Positions 8,643-17,651 of a stretch of 64,000 nt of DNA are shown here, in pieces. Source of the stretch: Sphingomonas sp. PAMC 26605 (lineage in GTDB: Bacteria; Pseudomonadota; Alphaproteobacteria; Sphingomonadales; Sphingomonadaceae); NCBI RefSeq assembly GCF_000241485.1, contig NZ_JH584241.1:2871788-2935787 (forward strand), written 5' to 3'. Both the position numbers and the translations under genes were made by a program. The notes beneath the pieces are model-generated. The model was not told the origin of the DNA. It ran no database searches and saw only the letters and a list, made by a program, of their open reading frames with translations. Each line of letters starts with the position of its first letter. Position 1 is the first letter of the stretch.

Positions 8643-10453
8643 TCGCGGCGCTTGCCATCCTGCTGGCGGCCGCCGCCGCCCCGCCGCCTGCGGTGCCTGC
8701 TCCCCCGCCAGCGCCGAGCTATCGCGAGCGCCTGCCGCAGGACGAGGTGATCTATTTCGCGCTGCCCGACCGCTTCGACAATGCCGATCCGTCCAACGAC
8801 CGCGGCGGCCTCAGCGGCGACCGGACCAGGACGGGCTACGATCCGACCGCCAAGGGCTTCTATCATGGCGGCGACCTCAAGGGCCTGACCCGGCGGCTCG
8901 ACTATATCCAGGGGCTCGGCGCGACCGCGCTGTGGGTCGGCCCGGTGTTCAAGAACAAGCCGGTGCAGGGCGCCAAGGGCGCGGAGTCGGCGGGCTATCA
9001 CGGCTATTGGATCACCGACTTCACGCAGGTCGACCCGCATCTCGGCAGCAACGCCGATTTCAAGGCGCTGGTCGATGCGGCGCATGCGCGCGGGATGAAG
9101 GTCTATATGGACATCATCATCAACCACACCGCCGACGTGATCAAATATCGCGAGTGCGTGCCCGACCAGTATTGCGCCTATCGCTCGCGCGCGGACCATC
9201 CCTACACGCGCCGCGGCGGGCTGACCGGTGCGCCGATCAACCCGGGCTTCGCTGGCGAGGGCGACGGGAGTGCTGCGAATTTCGCGCGGCTGACCGATCC
9301 GAACTACGCCTATACGCCGTATATCCCCGCAGGCGAGGCCAAGGCCAAGACCCCGGCCTGGCTCAACGACGTCACGCTCTACCACAACCGCGGCGATTCG
9401 ACCTTCGCGGGCGAGAGTTCGACGCTCGGCGATTTCTCCGGGCTCGACGATCTGATGACCGAGAACCCGCGCGTCGTGACGGGCATGATCCAGATCTTCG
9501 GCGACTGGATCGACCGCTTCGGCGTGGACGGCTTCCGCATCGACACCGCGCAGCACGTCAATCCGGAATTCTGGCAGGCGTTCGTGCCCGCGATGAAGGC
9601 GCGCGCCGCCGCCAGGGGGATCCCCAACTTCCACATCTTCGGCGAGGTTTCGACCGGCGACATGGACCCCGCGCGGCTCGCCGAGCATACCCGCGTCGAC
9701 GGCTTGCCCGCAGTGCTCGACTTCGCCTTCCGCCGCGCGGTGATCGATACCGTCGGCGGCAATGCTGGCACCGAGGAACTCAACCGCCTGTTCTTCGCCG
9801 ATCCGCTCTACGAAGGCGGCGCGGCGGCGGCGCAGCAGCTGCCGACCTTCCTCGGCAATCACGACAACGGCCGCTTCGCCTTGTTCGTCAAGAAAGGCTT
9901 CCCGCAGGCGAGCGACGCCGAGCTGCTCAAGCGCGTGATCCTCGGCCATGCGATGCTGCTGACGCTGCGCGGCGTGCCGACGATCTATTCGGGCGACGAG
10001 CAGGGCTTCGTCGGCACCGGCGGCGACCAGGATGCGCGCGAGGACATGTTCGCGAGCAAGGTCGCAAGCTACAATGCCAACCATCTGCTCGGCACGACCA
10101 AGACGACCGCGACCGACAGCTTCGATCCCGCGCATCCGTTGTACCGCGCGATCGCCACGCTCGCGAAGCTGCGCGTCGAGCTGCCGGCGCTGCGCCGCGG
10201 CAAGCAGGTGCTGCGCGCCTATGGCGACAAGCCCGGCCTGTTCGCGGTCTCGCGCTTCGACCCGGCAACCGGGCGCGAAGTGCTGCTCGCGTTCAACACC
10301 TCGACCGCGCCGATCGACGCGCACGTGCTGGTCGAGACGCGCTCGACCGCCTTCACCGCGCGCCACGGCCAATGCCCCGCCACGCCGGGGGCGCCCGGCA
10401 GCCTCGCGCTCGCCATTCCTCCCCTCGATTATGTGATCTGCACCGCGCAATGA
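8639..10453 (+). CDS. Secreted GH13 alpha-amylase family enzyme
   Basis: 604 residues; translation starts at the ATG inside the halogenase stop (ATGA). A hydrophobic signal segment and a Pro/Ala-rich linker precede the barrel, so it acts in the periplasm or outside the cell. GH13 signatures: DIIINHTAD (region I), GFRIDTAQH with nucleophile Asp302, FGEVS with acid Glu336, and LGNHDNGRF with Asp409, all retained. It should cleave alpha-1,4 bonds in starch-like glucans or maltodextrins; exact product size cannot be told from sequence. The open frame reaches further upstream, inside the halogenase, but that part has no signal peptide and no relation to the family. Confidence 0.93.
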   Translation: MIAALAILLAAAAAPPPAVPAPPPAPSYRERLPQDEVIYFALPDRFDNADPSNDRGGLSGDRTRTGYDPTAKGFYHGGDLKGLTRRLDYIQGLGATALWVGPVFKNKPVQGAKGAESAGYHGYWITDFTQVDPHLGSNADFKALVDAAHARGMKVYMDIIINHTADVIKYRECVPDQYCAYRSRADHPYTRRGGLTGAPINPGFAGEGDGSAANFARLTDPNYAYTPYIPAGEAKAKTPAWLNDVTLYHNRGDSTFAGESSTLGDFSGLDDLMTENPRVVTGMIQIFGDWIDRFGVDGFRIDTAQHVNPEFWQAFVPAMKARAAARGIPNFHIFGEVSTGDMDPARLAEHTRVDGLPAVLDFAFRRAVIDTVGGNAGTEELNRLFFADPLYEGGAAAAQQLPTFLGNHDNGRFALFVKKGFPQASDAELLKRVILGHAMLLTLRGVPTIYSGDEQGFVGTGGDQDAREDMFASKVASYNANHLLGTTKTTATDSFDPAHPLYRAIATLAKLRVELPALRRGKQVLRAYGDKPGLFAVSRFDPATGREVLLAFNTSTAPIDAHVLVETRSTAFTARHGQCPATPGAPGSLALAIPPLDYVICTAQ

Positions 10454-12084
10454 GCACCCGTCCGATCGACCCGTCCCCCGCTCCCGCCGAAGCCCCTGAT
10501 TGGTGGCGCGGCGCGGCGATCTACCAGATCTATCCGCGCAGCTTCGCCGATTCGAACGACGACGGGATCGGCGATCTCCCCGGGATCACCGCGCATCTCG
10601 ATCATGTCGCAGCACTCGGTGTCGACGGCATCTGGCTGTCGCCCTTCTTCGCCTCGCCGATGAAGGATTTCGGCTATGACGTCGCCGATTATCGCGCGGT
10701 CGACCCGATCTTCGGCACGCTCGCCGATTTCGACGCGATGGTCGCGCGCGCGCATGCGCTCGGGCTCAAGGTGATCATCGACCAGGTCTATTCGCACACC
10801 TCGGACGAGCACGCTTGGTTCACCGAAAGCCGCGCCGACCGGCACAATCCCAAGGCCGACTGGTACGTCTGGGCCGACGCCAAGCCCGACGGCTCGCCGC
10901 CCAACAATTGGCAGTCGGTATTCGGCGGCCCGGCCTGGACCTGGGATGCGCGCCGCGGGCAATATTACATGCACAATTTCCTGAGCGCACAGCCGCAGCT
11001 CAATCTGCACTCGCTGGCGGCGCAGGATGCGGTGCTCGACGTCGCGCGCTTCTGGCTCGATCGCGGCGTCGACGGGTTCCGCATCGACGCGATCAACTTC
11101 GCGATGTGCGACCCCGAACTGCGCGACAACCCGCCCGCGCCCGACACCAACGGCGTGCGCACGCGGTCGTTCGATTTCCAGCTCCACGTCCACAACCAGT
11201 CGCACCCCGACATTCCGCTGTTCCTCGAACGGCTGCGCGCGCTGACCGATCGCTATGACGGCATCTTCACCGTGGCCGAGGTCGGCGGGGCGGATGCCGA
11301 GCCCGAGATGAAGGCGTTCACGCGCGGCGAGCAGCGGCTCAACAGCGCGTACGGCTTCAACTTCCTCTATGCGCCGACGCTGACCCCGGCGCTGGTGCGC
11401 GACGCGGTCGAGCAATGGCCCGATGTGCCCGAGATGGGCTGGCCGAGTTGGGCGTTCGAGAATCACGACGCGCCGCGCGCGCTGTCGCGCTGGGCGGGGC
11501 CGGACGGGATGGCCGCTTTCGCACGCCTCAAGCTGCTGCTGCTGATCGCGCTGCGCGGCAACATCTTTCTGTATCAGGGCGAAGAGCTCGGCCTGACGCA
11601 GGTCGACGTGCCCTTCGACCGGTTGCGGGATCCCGAGGCGATCGCCAACTGGCCGCTCACGCTCAGCCGCGACGGCGCGCGGACGCCGATGCCCTGGGCC
11701 GAAAGCGCGCCGCAGCTCGGCTTTTCGAGCGTCGAGCCGTGGCTCCCGCTCGGTCCCGACCATGCGGCGCTCGCGGTCGACCGGCAGGAGGCTGACCGGG
11801 ACTCGATCCTCCAGCTGACGCGGCACCTGCTGCAGCTACGCGACGCCAACCCGGCGCTGCGCGGCGGGGACATTCGCGTGATCGAGGCGCGCGCCACGCT
11901 GCTCGTGTTCGAGCGCATCTCCGCCGAGCAGCATCTGCTCTGCATCTACAATATCGGACCCGACGCGATCGAGTGGCCGCCCGCCGATCGATCGCGCTGG
12001 ACACATCTTGCGTCGGTCAACGACGTGCAGGCATGGCGTCTGGGCGGCTTTGCCGCCCTGATCGCGGAAAAGGGTATCCAATGA
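10450..12084 (+). CDS. GH13 alpha-glucosidase / oligo-1,6-glucosidase type
   Basis: 544 residues with no signal peptide, so cytoplasmic. It starts directly with the alpha-glucosidase hallmark WWRGAAIYQIYPRSFADSN and then GDLPGI. Catalytic residues are present: Asp213 in GFRIDAINF, Glu277 in FTVAEVGG and Asp340 in FENHDAPR. This is the GH13 group that splits maltose and short malto-oligosaccharides to glucose. It overlaps the stop of the secreted GH13 by four bases and the GH97 start by four bases, indicating translational coupling. Together with the MFS transporter it would complete intracellular use of imported maltose. Confidence 0.94.
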   Translation: MSTRPIDPSPAPAEAPDWWRGAAIYQIYPRSFADSNDDGIGDLPGITAHLDHVAALGVDGIWLSPFFASPMKDFGYDVADYRAVDPIFGTLADFDAMVARAHALGLKVIIDQVYSHTSDEHAWFTESRADRHNPKADWYVWADAKPDGSPPNNWQSVFGGPAWTWDARRGQYYMHNFLSAQPQLNLHSLAAQDAVLDVARFWLDRGVDGFRIDAINFAMCDPELRDNPPAPDTNGVRTRSFDFQLHVHNQSHPDIPLFLERLRALTDRYDGIFTVAEVGGADAEPEMKAFTRGEQRLNSAYGFNFLYAPTLTPALVRDAVEQWPDVPEMGWPSWAFENHDAPRALSRWAGPDGMAAFARLKLLLLIALRGNIFLYQGEELGLTQVDVPFDRLRDPEAIANWPLTLSRDGARTPMPWAESAPQLGFSSVEPWLPLGPDHAALAVDRQEADRDSILQLTRHLLQLRDANPALRGGDIRVIEARATLLVFERISAEQHLLCIYNIGPDAIEWPPADRSRWTHLASVNDVQAWRLGGFAALIAEKGIQ

Positions 12085-14186
12085 CCTCCAAATATCTCCT
12101 GGCGATGGCCGTATCGCTGCTCGCCACCGCCACCGCCACTGCCGCCACGGCGCAGGACAAGCCCGCGCCCGCGGTCACCAACGAGACGATCAAGCCCCAG
12201 CCCGCCGCCGCGATCCCGAGCGCCAGCGCGACCTCGCCCGACGGCCGCATCCAGGTAACCGTCGCGACCGACGGCGAAGGCCATGCGACCTATGCGATCG
12301 TCCGCAAGGGCGAGACGATCGTCACCCCGTCGCGGCTCGGCTTCCTGTTCACCGACGCGCCCAAGCTCGACCGGCACCTCCACATCGTCTCGGTCAAGCG
12401 CGGCGCCGCCGACTCGACCTGGACCCAGCCATGGGGCGAGTGGCAGAGCATCCGCGACAACCACACCGAACTCCGCGTCCGCCTGCAGGAGAATGACGGC
12501 GCGCAGCGCATCCTCGACGTCGTGTTCCGGCTGCAGGACGATGGCGTCGGCTTCCGCTACGAATTCCCCGAACAGCCCAATCTCAAGACCATCAACATCG
12601 CCGAGGAGCTGACGCAGTTCGCCTTCGCCGAGGACGCGACCGCCTGGTGGAAGCCCGCGTTCGAATGGAATCGCGAGGAATATCTGTACAATCGCACCCC
12701 GCTGCGCGGCGTCGGCACCGCCGCCACGCCGATCACCTTGAAGCTCGCCAGCGGCACGCACGTCGCGCTGCACGAGGCGGCCTTGGTCGATTATGCCGGC
12801 ATGGCGGTCGCCAAGGTCGGCGACAGCAATACGTTGAAGGCGGTGCTCACCCCCGGCGCCGGCGCGCCGAAGGTGACGCGTACCGGCCCGTTCACCACGC
12901 CGTGGCGCACGCTGATCATCGCCGACGACGCGCCGGGCCTGTACATGAGCCACCTCGAGCTCAACCTCAACGAGCCCAACAAGCTCGGCGACGTCAGCTG
13001 GGTCAAGCCCGGCAAGTTCGTCGGCGTGTGGTGGAACATGATCACCGGCAAATGGAGCTGGGCGACCGGGCCGAACCACGGCGCGACCACCGCGAAAGTG
13101 AAGACCTACATCGATTTCGCGAGCGCCAACAAGATTCCGGGCGTGCTGGTCGAGGGCTGGAACGTCGGCTGGGACGGCGACTGGTTCGGCAACGGCAACG
13201 CCATGCAGTTCGACCAGCCGACCCCCGATTTCGATGCCGCCGAACTCAAGCGCTACGCCAAGGCGAAGCATGTCTATCTGATCGGGCATAACGAGACCGG
13301 CGGTTCGGCGAGCCATTACGACAGCCAGCTCGACCGGTCGTTCGGCTATGCGCGCGACCACGGCATCCCGGTGATCAAGACGGGGTACGTCACCGACGCC
13401 GGCCAGATCGAGCGCGTCGATCCCGACGGCAGCCAGCACCGCGAATGGCACGAGGGGCAGTGGATGGTGAACCATTACCAGCGCGTCGTCACCACCGCGG
13501 CGAAATACCATGTCGCGATCGACAGCCACGAGCCGGTCAAGGATACGGGTCTGCGCCGCACCTATCCCAATTGGGTCGCGCGCGAGGGCTCGCGCGGGAT
13601 GGAATATAACAGCTGGCCCGGCAAGAACCCGCCCGAGCATGAGGCCAACCTCGTCTTCACGCGGATGCTCGAGGGGCCGATGGATTTCACCCCCGGCGTG
13701 CTGAGCCTCAAGGGGTCGGACAATAGCGATCTGCTGTCGACCGAGGCGAAGCAATTGGCGCTCTACGTCGTGCTCTATTCGCCCGTCGTAATGGCGGCGG
13801 ATACGCCCGAACATTATGCCGAGCATCGCGCCGCCTTCCAGTTCATCCACGACGTGCCGACCGACTGGTCCGACACGCGCGTGCTCAACGGCGAGGTCGG
13901 CGATTATGTGACGATCGCGCGCAAGGATCGGCGGTCGGCCGACTGGTATCTCGGCAGCGTCACCGACGAGAATGCGCGCACGCTGACGATCCCGCTCGAC
14001 TTCCTCGACGCCGGGCGCAGCTACACCGCGCAAATCTATCGCGACGCGCCCGATGCCGATTACCGCACCGACAAGCGCCACGCGATGGTGATCGAGACGC
14101 GGACGCTGCGGCGTGGGGACACGCTCAGCCTGCCGCTCGCCCCCGGCGGCGGCGCGGCGGTGCGCTTCGTGGCGGGGAAGCGGTGA
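12081..14186 (+). CDS. susB: GH97 alpha-glucosidase (SusB-like), secreted
   Basis: 701 residues with a clear signal peptide (ending ATAATAQ) from the ATG at 12081, which overlaps the previous stop. The GH97 layout is complete: an N-terminal beta-sandwich, then a barrel with VEGWNVGWDGDW and the acidic residues Glu405 (HNETGG), Glu484 (SHEPVK) and Glu508 (MEYN). These correspond to the carboxylates of the inverting SusB subgroup rather than the retaining alpha-galactosidase subgroup. It should release glucose from alpha-linked oligosaccharides in the periplasm. It continues the four-base-overlap chain on both sides. Confidence 0.94.
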   Translation: MTSKYLLAMAVSLLATATATAATAQDKPAPAVTNETIKPQPAAAIPSASATSPDGRIQVTVATDGEGHATYAIVRKGETIVTPSRLGFLFTDAPKLDRHLHIVSVKRGAADSTWTQPWGEWQSIRDNHTELRVRLQENDGAQRILDVVFRLQDDGVGFRYEFPEQPNLKTINIAEELTQFAFAEDATAWWKPAFEWNREEYLYNRTPLRGVGTAATPITLKLASGTHVALHEAALVDYAGMAVAKVGDSNTLKAVLTPGAGAPKVTRTGPFTTPWRTLIIADDAPGLYMSHLELNLNEPNKLGDVSWVKPGKFVGVWWNMITGKWSWATGPNHGATTAKVKTYIDFASANKIPGVLVEGWNVGWDGDWFGNGNAMQFDQPTPDFDAAELKRYAKAKHVYLIGHNETGGSASHYDSQLDRSFGYARDHGIPVIKTGYVTDAGQIERVDPDGSQHREWHEGQWMVNHYQRVVTTAAKYHVAIDSHEPVKDTGLRRTYPNWVAREGSRGMEYNSWPGKNPPEHEANLVFTRMLEGPMDFTPGVLSLKGSDNSDLLSTEAKQLALYVVLYSPVVMAADTPEHYAEHRAAFQFIHDVPTDWSDTRVLNGEVGDYVTIARKDRRSADWYLGSVTDENARTLTIPLDFLDAGRSYTAQIYRDAPDADYRTDKRHAMVIETRTLRRGDTLSLPLAPGGGAAVRFVAGKR

Positions 14187-15085
14187 TCCGCGCGCTGCTG
14201 GCGGCGCTGCTCGCGCTGGTCGCGACGATCGCGCCGGCGGCGGCGCAGGATGCCGGGCGCTTCGTCACGATCGCGGCGGCGCCTTCGGTCAATATCGTAG
14301 CCCCGCGCGTCACGATCTGGCTGCCGCCGGGGTACGACGCGGGGCGGCAGCGCTACGGCGTCGTCTATATGCACGACGGGCAGAATTTGTTCGATCGCAA
14401 GCGCTCGAGCTACGACAAGGTGTGGGCGGCGGACAGATCGGTGCTGCGGCTCGTCGCGGCGCACCGGATCGCGCCCGTCATCATCGTCGGCATCGATCAG
14501 CCGGGCGAAGCGCGCTATCGCCAATATTTTCCGAAGCGTTTGTACGCGATGGCGTCGCCCGGGCTGCAGGCCGATATCGACAGCTCGGCCAAGGGGCCGC
14601 TGACCGGCGATGCCTATCTGCGCTTCCTCACCGACGAGCTGAAGCCGCTGATCGACCGCAGCTATCGCACGCGCACCGACGCCGCGCATACCGCGGTGAT
14701 CGGGTCGAGCATGGGCGGGCTGATCTCGTGCTACGCCTTTGTCGAGCGGCCCCAGGTGTTCGGCCGCGCGGGCTGCGTGTCGACGCACTGGCCGCTGACC
14801 TTCGGGCTCAAGCTCCTGCCAGGCGACGAACGCCCCGCGCTGTGGAAGGCGTATCTGACGCAGCATCTCAGCAAGCCGGCGGGGCGGCGGCTGTGGATGG
14901 ATCATGGCGACCAGACGCTCGACGCATCCTATCCGCCGTTCCAGGCGCTGATCGACGCAGATCTCGTCGCGCTCGGGTGGCGGAAGGGCCGCGATTTCGA
15001 AAGCCGCGCCTATCCCGGCGCGGCGCACGAGGAAAACGCCTGGGCCGCGCGGATGGACGACATTCTCGGCTGGCTGCTGCGGTGA
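14183..15085 (+). CDS. Secreted alpha/beta-hydrolase, putative esterase (PF00756 type)
   Basis: 300 residues starting at a GTG that overlaps the GH97 stop (GTGA). A signal peptide ends at AAAQD. The esterase-D-like fold is recognisable by YMHDGQNLFD near residue 55, the nucleophile serine in GSSMGG near residue 175, and a C-terminal His in AHEENAW. The family includes esterases such as feruloyl and acetyl esterases and enterobactin esterase relatives. In this operon it could deacylate a substituted glucan or oligosaccharide; the substrate is not determined by sequence. Confidence 0.85.
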   Translation: MIRALLAALLALVATIAPAAAQDAGRFVTIAAAPSVNIVAPRVTIWLPPGYDAGRQRYGVVYMHDGQNLFDRKRSSYDKVWAADRSVLRLVAAHRIAPVIIVGIDQPGEARYRQYFPKRLYAMASPGLQADIDSSAKGPLTGDAYLRFLTDELKPLIDRSYRTRTDAAHTAVIGSSMGGLISCYAFVERPQVFGRAGCVSTHWPLTFGLKLLPGDERPALWKAYLTQHLSKPAGRRLWMDHGDQTLDASYPPFQALIDADLVALGWRKGRDFESRAYPGAAHEENAWAARMDDILGWLLR

Positions 15086-16557
15086 CAGTGCCCAGGTCGG
15101 GGCAGGGGCCGGGCCGGATCGTCATCCTCGGCGGCGGGACGGCCGGGTGGATGGCGGCGAACCTGTTCGCCAACGCCTGGCCGGGTCGCGCGCAGGTGAC
15201 GGTGGTCGAAAGCCCCGACATCGGCATCATCGGCGTCGGGGAAGGTTCGACGCCGCAATTGAAGGCGTTCTTCGACACGCTCGGCATCGCCGAAATCGCA
15301 TGGATGCCCGCCTGCAACGCCACCTACAAGAACGGCATCGCGTTTCACGGCTGGTCGGACCGGCCGGGCTTCGAAAGCTACTTCCACCCCTTTCCCGGGC
15401 CGCTCGATCTCCACACCGCGCCCGCCTTCTTCGATGCGACGCGGCGGCGGCGCCACGGGCAGGATGTGTGGGCGCATCCCGATCGCTTCTTCCTGTCGTC
15501 GCGGCTTGCGGCGGCGCGGCTGTCCCCGATCGCGCCCGAGCATTTTCCGCTCGGGCCGTCCTACGGCTATCATTTCGATGCGCATCTGGTCGGCGCCTTC
15601 CTGCGCGATCATGCGGTCGGGCAGGGCGTGCGGCATCTCGAGCGGCGCATCGTCGAGGTCGCGGTCGCCGAGGGATCGGTCACGGATCTCGTCGCCGAGG
15701 GCGGCGAGCGGATCGCGGGCGACCTGTTCGTCGACGCCAGTGGGTTCCGCTCGGCGATCCACCAGGCCGCGCTCGGCGTACCCTTCCGCTCGTTCGGCGA
15801 GACCCTCTTCAACGACAGCGCGGTGGTGATGCCGACCCCGTCCGATCCGGGCGGCCGCGCCACCGCTACGCGGGCGACCGCGCTCGGCAACGGCTGGGTG
15901 TGGGACATTCCGCTCACCAGCCGGACGGGCAACGGCTATGTCTACGCCTCGCGCTATTGCGCGCGCGAGGAGGCGGAGCGCGACTTGCGCGCGCATCTCG
16001 GCGTGGGTGATGCCGGCACAGCGCGGCACCTGTCGATGAAGGTCGGGCGCGTCGCCGAGAGCTGGGTCAGCAACAGCCTCGCGATCGGGCTGGCGCAGGG
16101 GTTCATCGAACCGCTTGAGGCGACCGCGCTGCACATCGTCCAGGCAACCGTCGAAGGCTTCATCCGCGCCTGGAGCGCAGGCGGCTTCTCCCCGCAGAAC
16201 CGCGCCGCGTTCAACGCCCGCATCGCCGCGCGCTATGACGGCATCCGCGACTATATCGTCGCGCATTATCGGATGAACGGCCGATCCGACACACCCTATT
16301 GGCGCGACAACGCCGCCAACACTGCGCTGTCGGACTCGCTCAAGGCGATCATCACGTGCTGGTTCACTGGCGGCGAACTCGAGGCCGAAATCGCCGCGCA
16401 GGGTATCGGCGGCTATTACAGCGCCCTGTCGTGGCACTGTCTGTTCGCCGGTTATGGCGCTTTCCCGCGGACCACGCCACACGCTCCTACGCCGGGTGCA
16501 GCCGACATGACCGGCATCGATGCCTTTCTGCGCCATGTCGCCCTCAATTTCGGCTAG
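15082..16557 (+). CDS. Second flavin-dependent halogenase of the operon
   Basis: 491 residues from a GTG overlapping the esterase stop; the frame is open further upstream, but only this start gives the family's short N-terminus before GGGTAGWMAA. Active-site features are kept: Lys83 in YKNGIAF, the WVWDIP block starting at residue 272, and Glu346 in EPLEAT. It is a paralogue of, but clearly diverged from, the halogenase at 7125, and has a longer insertion around residues 90-130. It ends the operon; the next gene is convergent. A divergent pair of halogenases in one carbohydrate operon suggests different substrates or regiochemistry, which is inference. Confidence 0.9.
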   Translation: MTVPRSGQGPGRIVILGGGTAGWMAANLFANAWPGRAQVTVVESPDIGIIGVGEGSTPQLKAFFDTLGIAEIAWMPACNATYKNGIAFHGWSDRPGFESYFHPFPGPLDLHTAPAFFDATRRRRHGQDVWAHPDRFFLSSRLAAARLSPIAPEHFPLGPSYGYHFDAHLVGAFLRDHAVGQGVRHLERRIVEVAVAEGSVTDLVAEGGERIAGDLFVDASGFRSAIHQAALGVPFRSFGETLFNDSAVVMPTPSDPGGRATATRATALGNGWVWDIPLTSRTGNGYVYASRYCAREEAERDLRAHLGVGDAGTARHLSMKVGRVAESWVSNSLAIGLAQGFIEPLEATALHIVQATVEGFIRAWSAGGFSPQNRAAFNARIAARYDGIRDYIVAHYRMNGRSDTPYWRDNAANTALSDSLKAIITCWFTGGELEAEIAAQGIGGYYSALSWHCLFAGYGAFPRTTPHAPTPGAADMTGIDAFLRHVALNFG

Positions 16558-16643
16558 CCGATCGCGCGGTCGGCGCGGCGCCGATGCTTCATCCTCGCGG
16601 CCGCGCCGTCGCGAACTCCGCCCCCGGCTCGCCGCGCGTCAGC

Positions 16644-17651
16644 TCATTTGCGCGTTCTGGATCGCCGGAACGCCAGCAACGTCGCACCCGCGATGCCCGC
16701 CAACGCAATGCTGCGGAGCGCGATCGGATGGCGCTCGGCGGCCGTATAGACGCTAGTCTTCCGACCGGGTTGGACGCCAGAGCGTTCCTGCCCGCGCTGT
16801 TCGGGTTCGAACAGCGTCGTGCTTTCGGTCTTGGGACGCGTCTTGTCCGACATTGCCGGGATCATCACCCCTGCGAGCCTGTCGAGCAGCGCGGGGAAAT
16901 GCGTGCCGAGCAAGACCTGCAATCGTCCCGCGCCCCCCACCGTAATATCGCGGCGGACATGCTCCGCCGCATCGAGAATTGCCTCGGCCACCAGCGCCGG
17001 ATCGTAGACCGGTGCCGGGATCAGCGCCTCGCCATCGACATGGTTGGCGGCATGCTGCGCGATCGGCGTGTCGATTCCCGCCGGCTTTATCAGCGTTATC
17101 GCGATCGGCACCGCGTCCGCCGTCAGCTCCATGCGCAGCGCATCGACGAAGCCCTTCACCGCGTGCTTCGACGCGGCATAGGCGCTGAGGATCGGCGACG
17201 GCAGATCCGACGCGATCGATCCAACGGTGATGATCGCGCCACCCGTATCGCGCAGATATGGGATCGCCGTCAGCGCGCCGTGGACCACGCCGAAATAGTT
17301 GGTCTGGAACAGCCGCTGATGCTCGTCGAGCGGGGTGTCGACGAGCTTGGCGTAGATCGCGCTGCCGGCGTCGTTGACCCAGGTGTCGATGCGACCGTAA
17401 TGCCCGACCGCCTTTGCCGCGGCGGCACGGACTGCGGCGATATCGCCGACATCGGCGACCGCAGAGATGGCGTCGCCGCCGGCGGCACGGATCGCCTCGA
17501 CCGCCTCGGTGAGCGATGCGTCGTTGCGCGCGACGAGGACGACCTTCGCCCCGCGCGCGGCGGCGAGCTTCGCGGCGACCAGCCCGATCCCCGAGCTTGC
17601 GCCCGTGATGACCATGACCTGCTCGGCGAGCGGCTTGAGCACGAGCGTCAC
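16644..17651 (-). CDS. Short-chain dehydrogenase/reductase with C-terminal membrane tail
   Basis: 335 residues from a GTG at 17651 that overlaps the stop of the upstream Yellow-type gene. The cofactor motif TGASSGIG is near residue 17, NDAGSA near 92, and the catalytic YAASK near 158. The C-terminus has a charged linker rich in Lys, Thr and Glu, then a hydrophobic segment (IALRSIALAGIAGATLLAF) and a basic end, suggesting a tail-anchored inner-membrane enzyme. The same layout is seen in a bacterial SDR family often annotated as SDR oxidoreductase of unknown substrate. It is probably co-transcribed with the two genes upstream. Confidence 0.9.
   Translation of the reverse strand: MTLVLKPLAEQVMVITGASSGIGLVAAKLAAARGAKVVLVARNDASLTEAVEAIRAAGGDAISAVADVGDIAAVRAAAAKAVGHYGRIDTWVNDAGSAIYAKLVDTPLDEHQRLFQTNYFGVVHGALTAIPYLRDTGGAIITVGSIASDLPSPILSAYAASKHAVKGFVDALRMELTADAVPIAITLIKPAGIDTPIAQHAANHVDGEALIPAPVYDPALVAEAILDAAEHVRRDITVGGAGRLQVLLGTHFPALLDRLAGVMIPAMSDKTRPKTESTTLFEPEQRGQERSGVQPGRKTSVYTAAERHPIALRSIALAGIAGATLLAFRRSRTRK

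Noticed and set aside
8932-11900. Long plus-strand frame running through both GH13 genes
   Set aside because: Its first half is an out-of-frame Arg-rich shadow of the first GH13; only the part from 10450 is a real gene.
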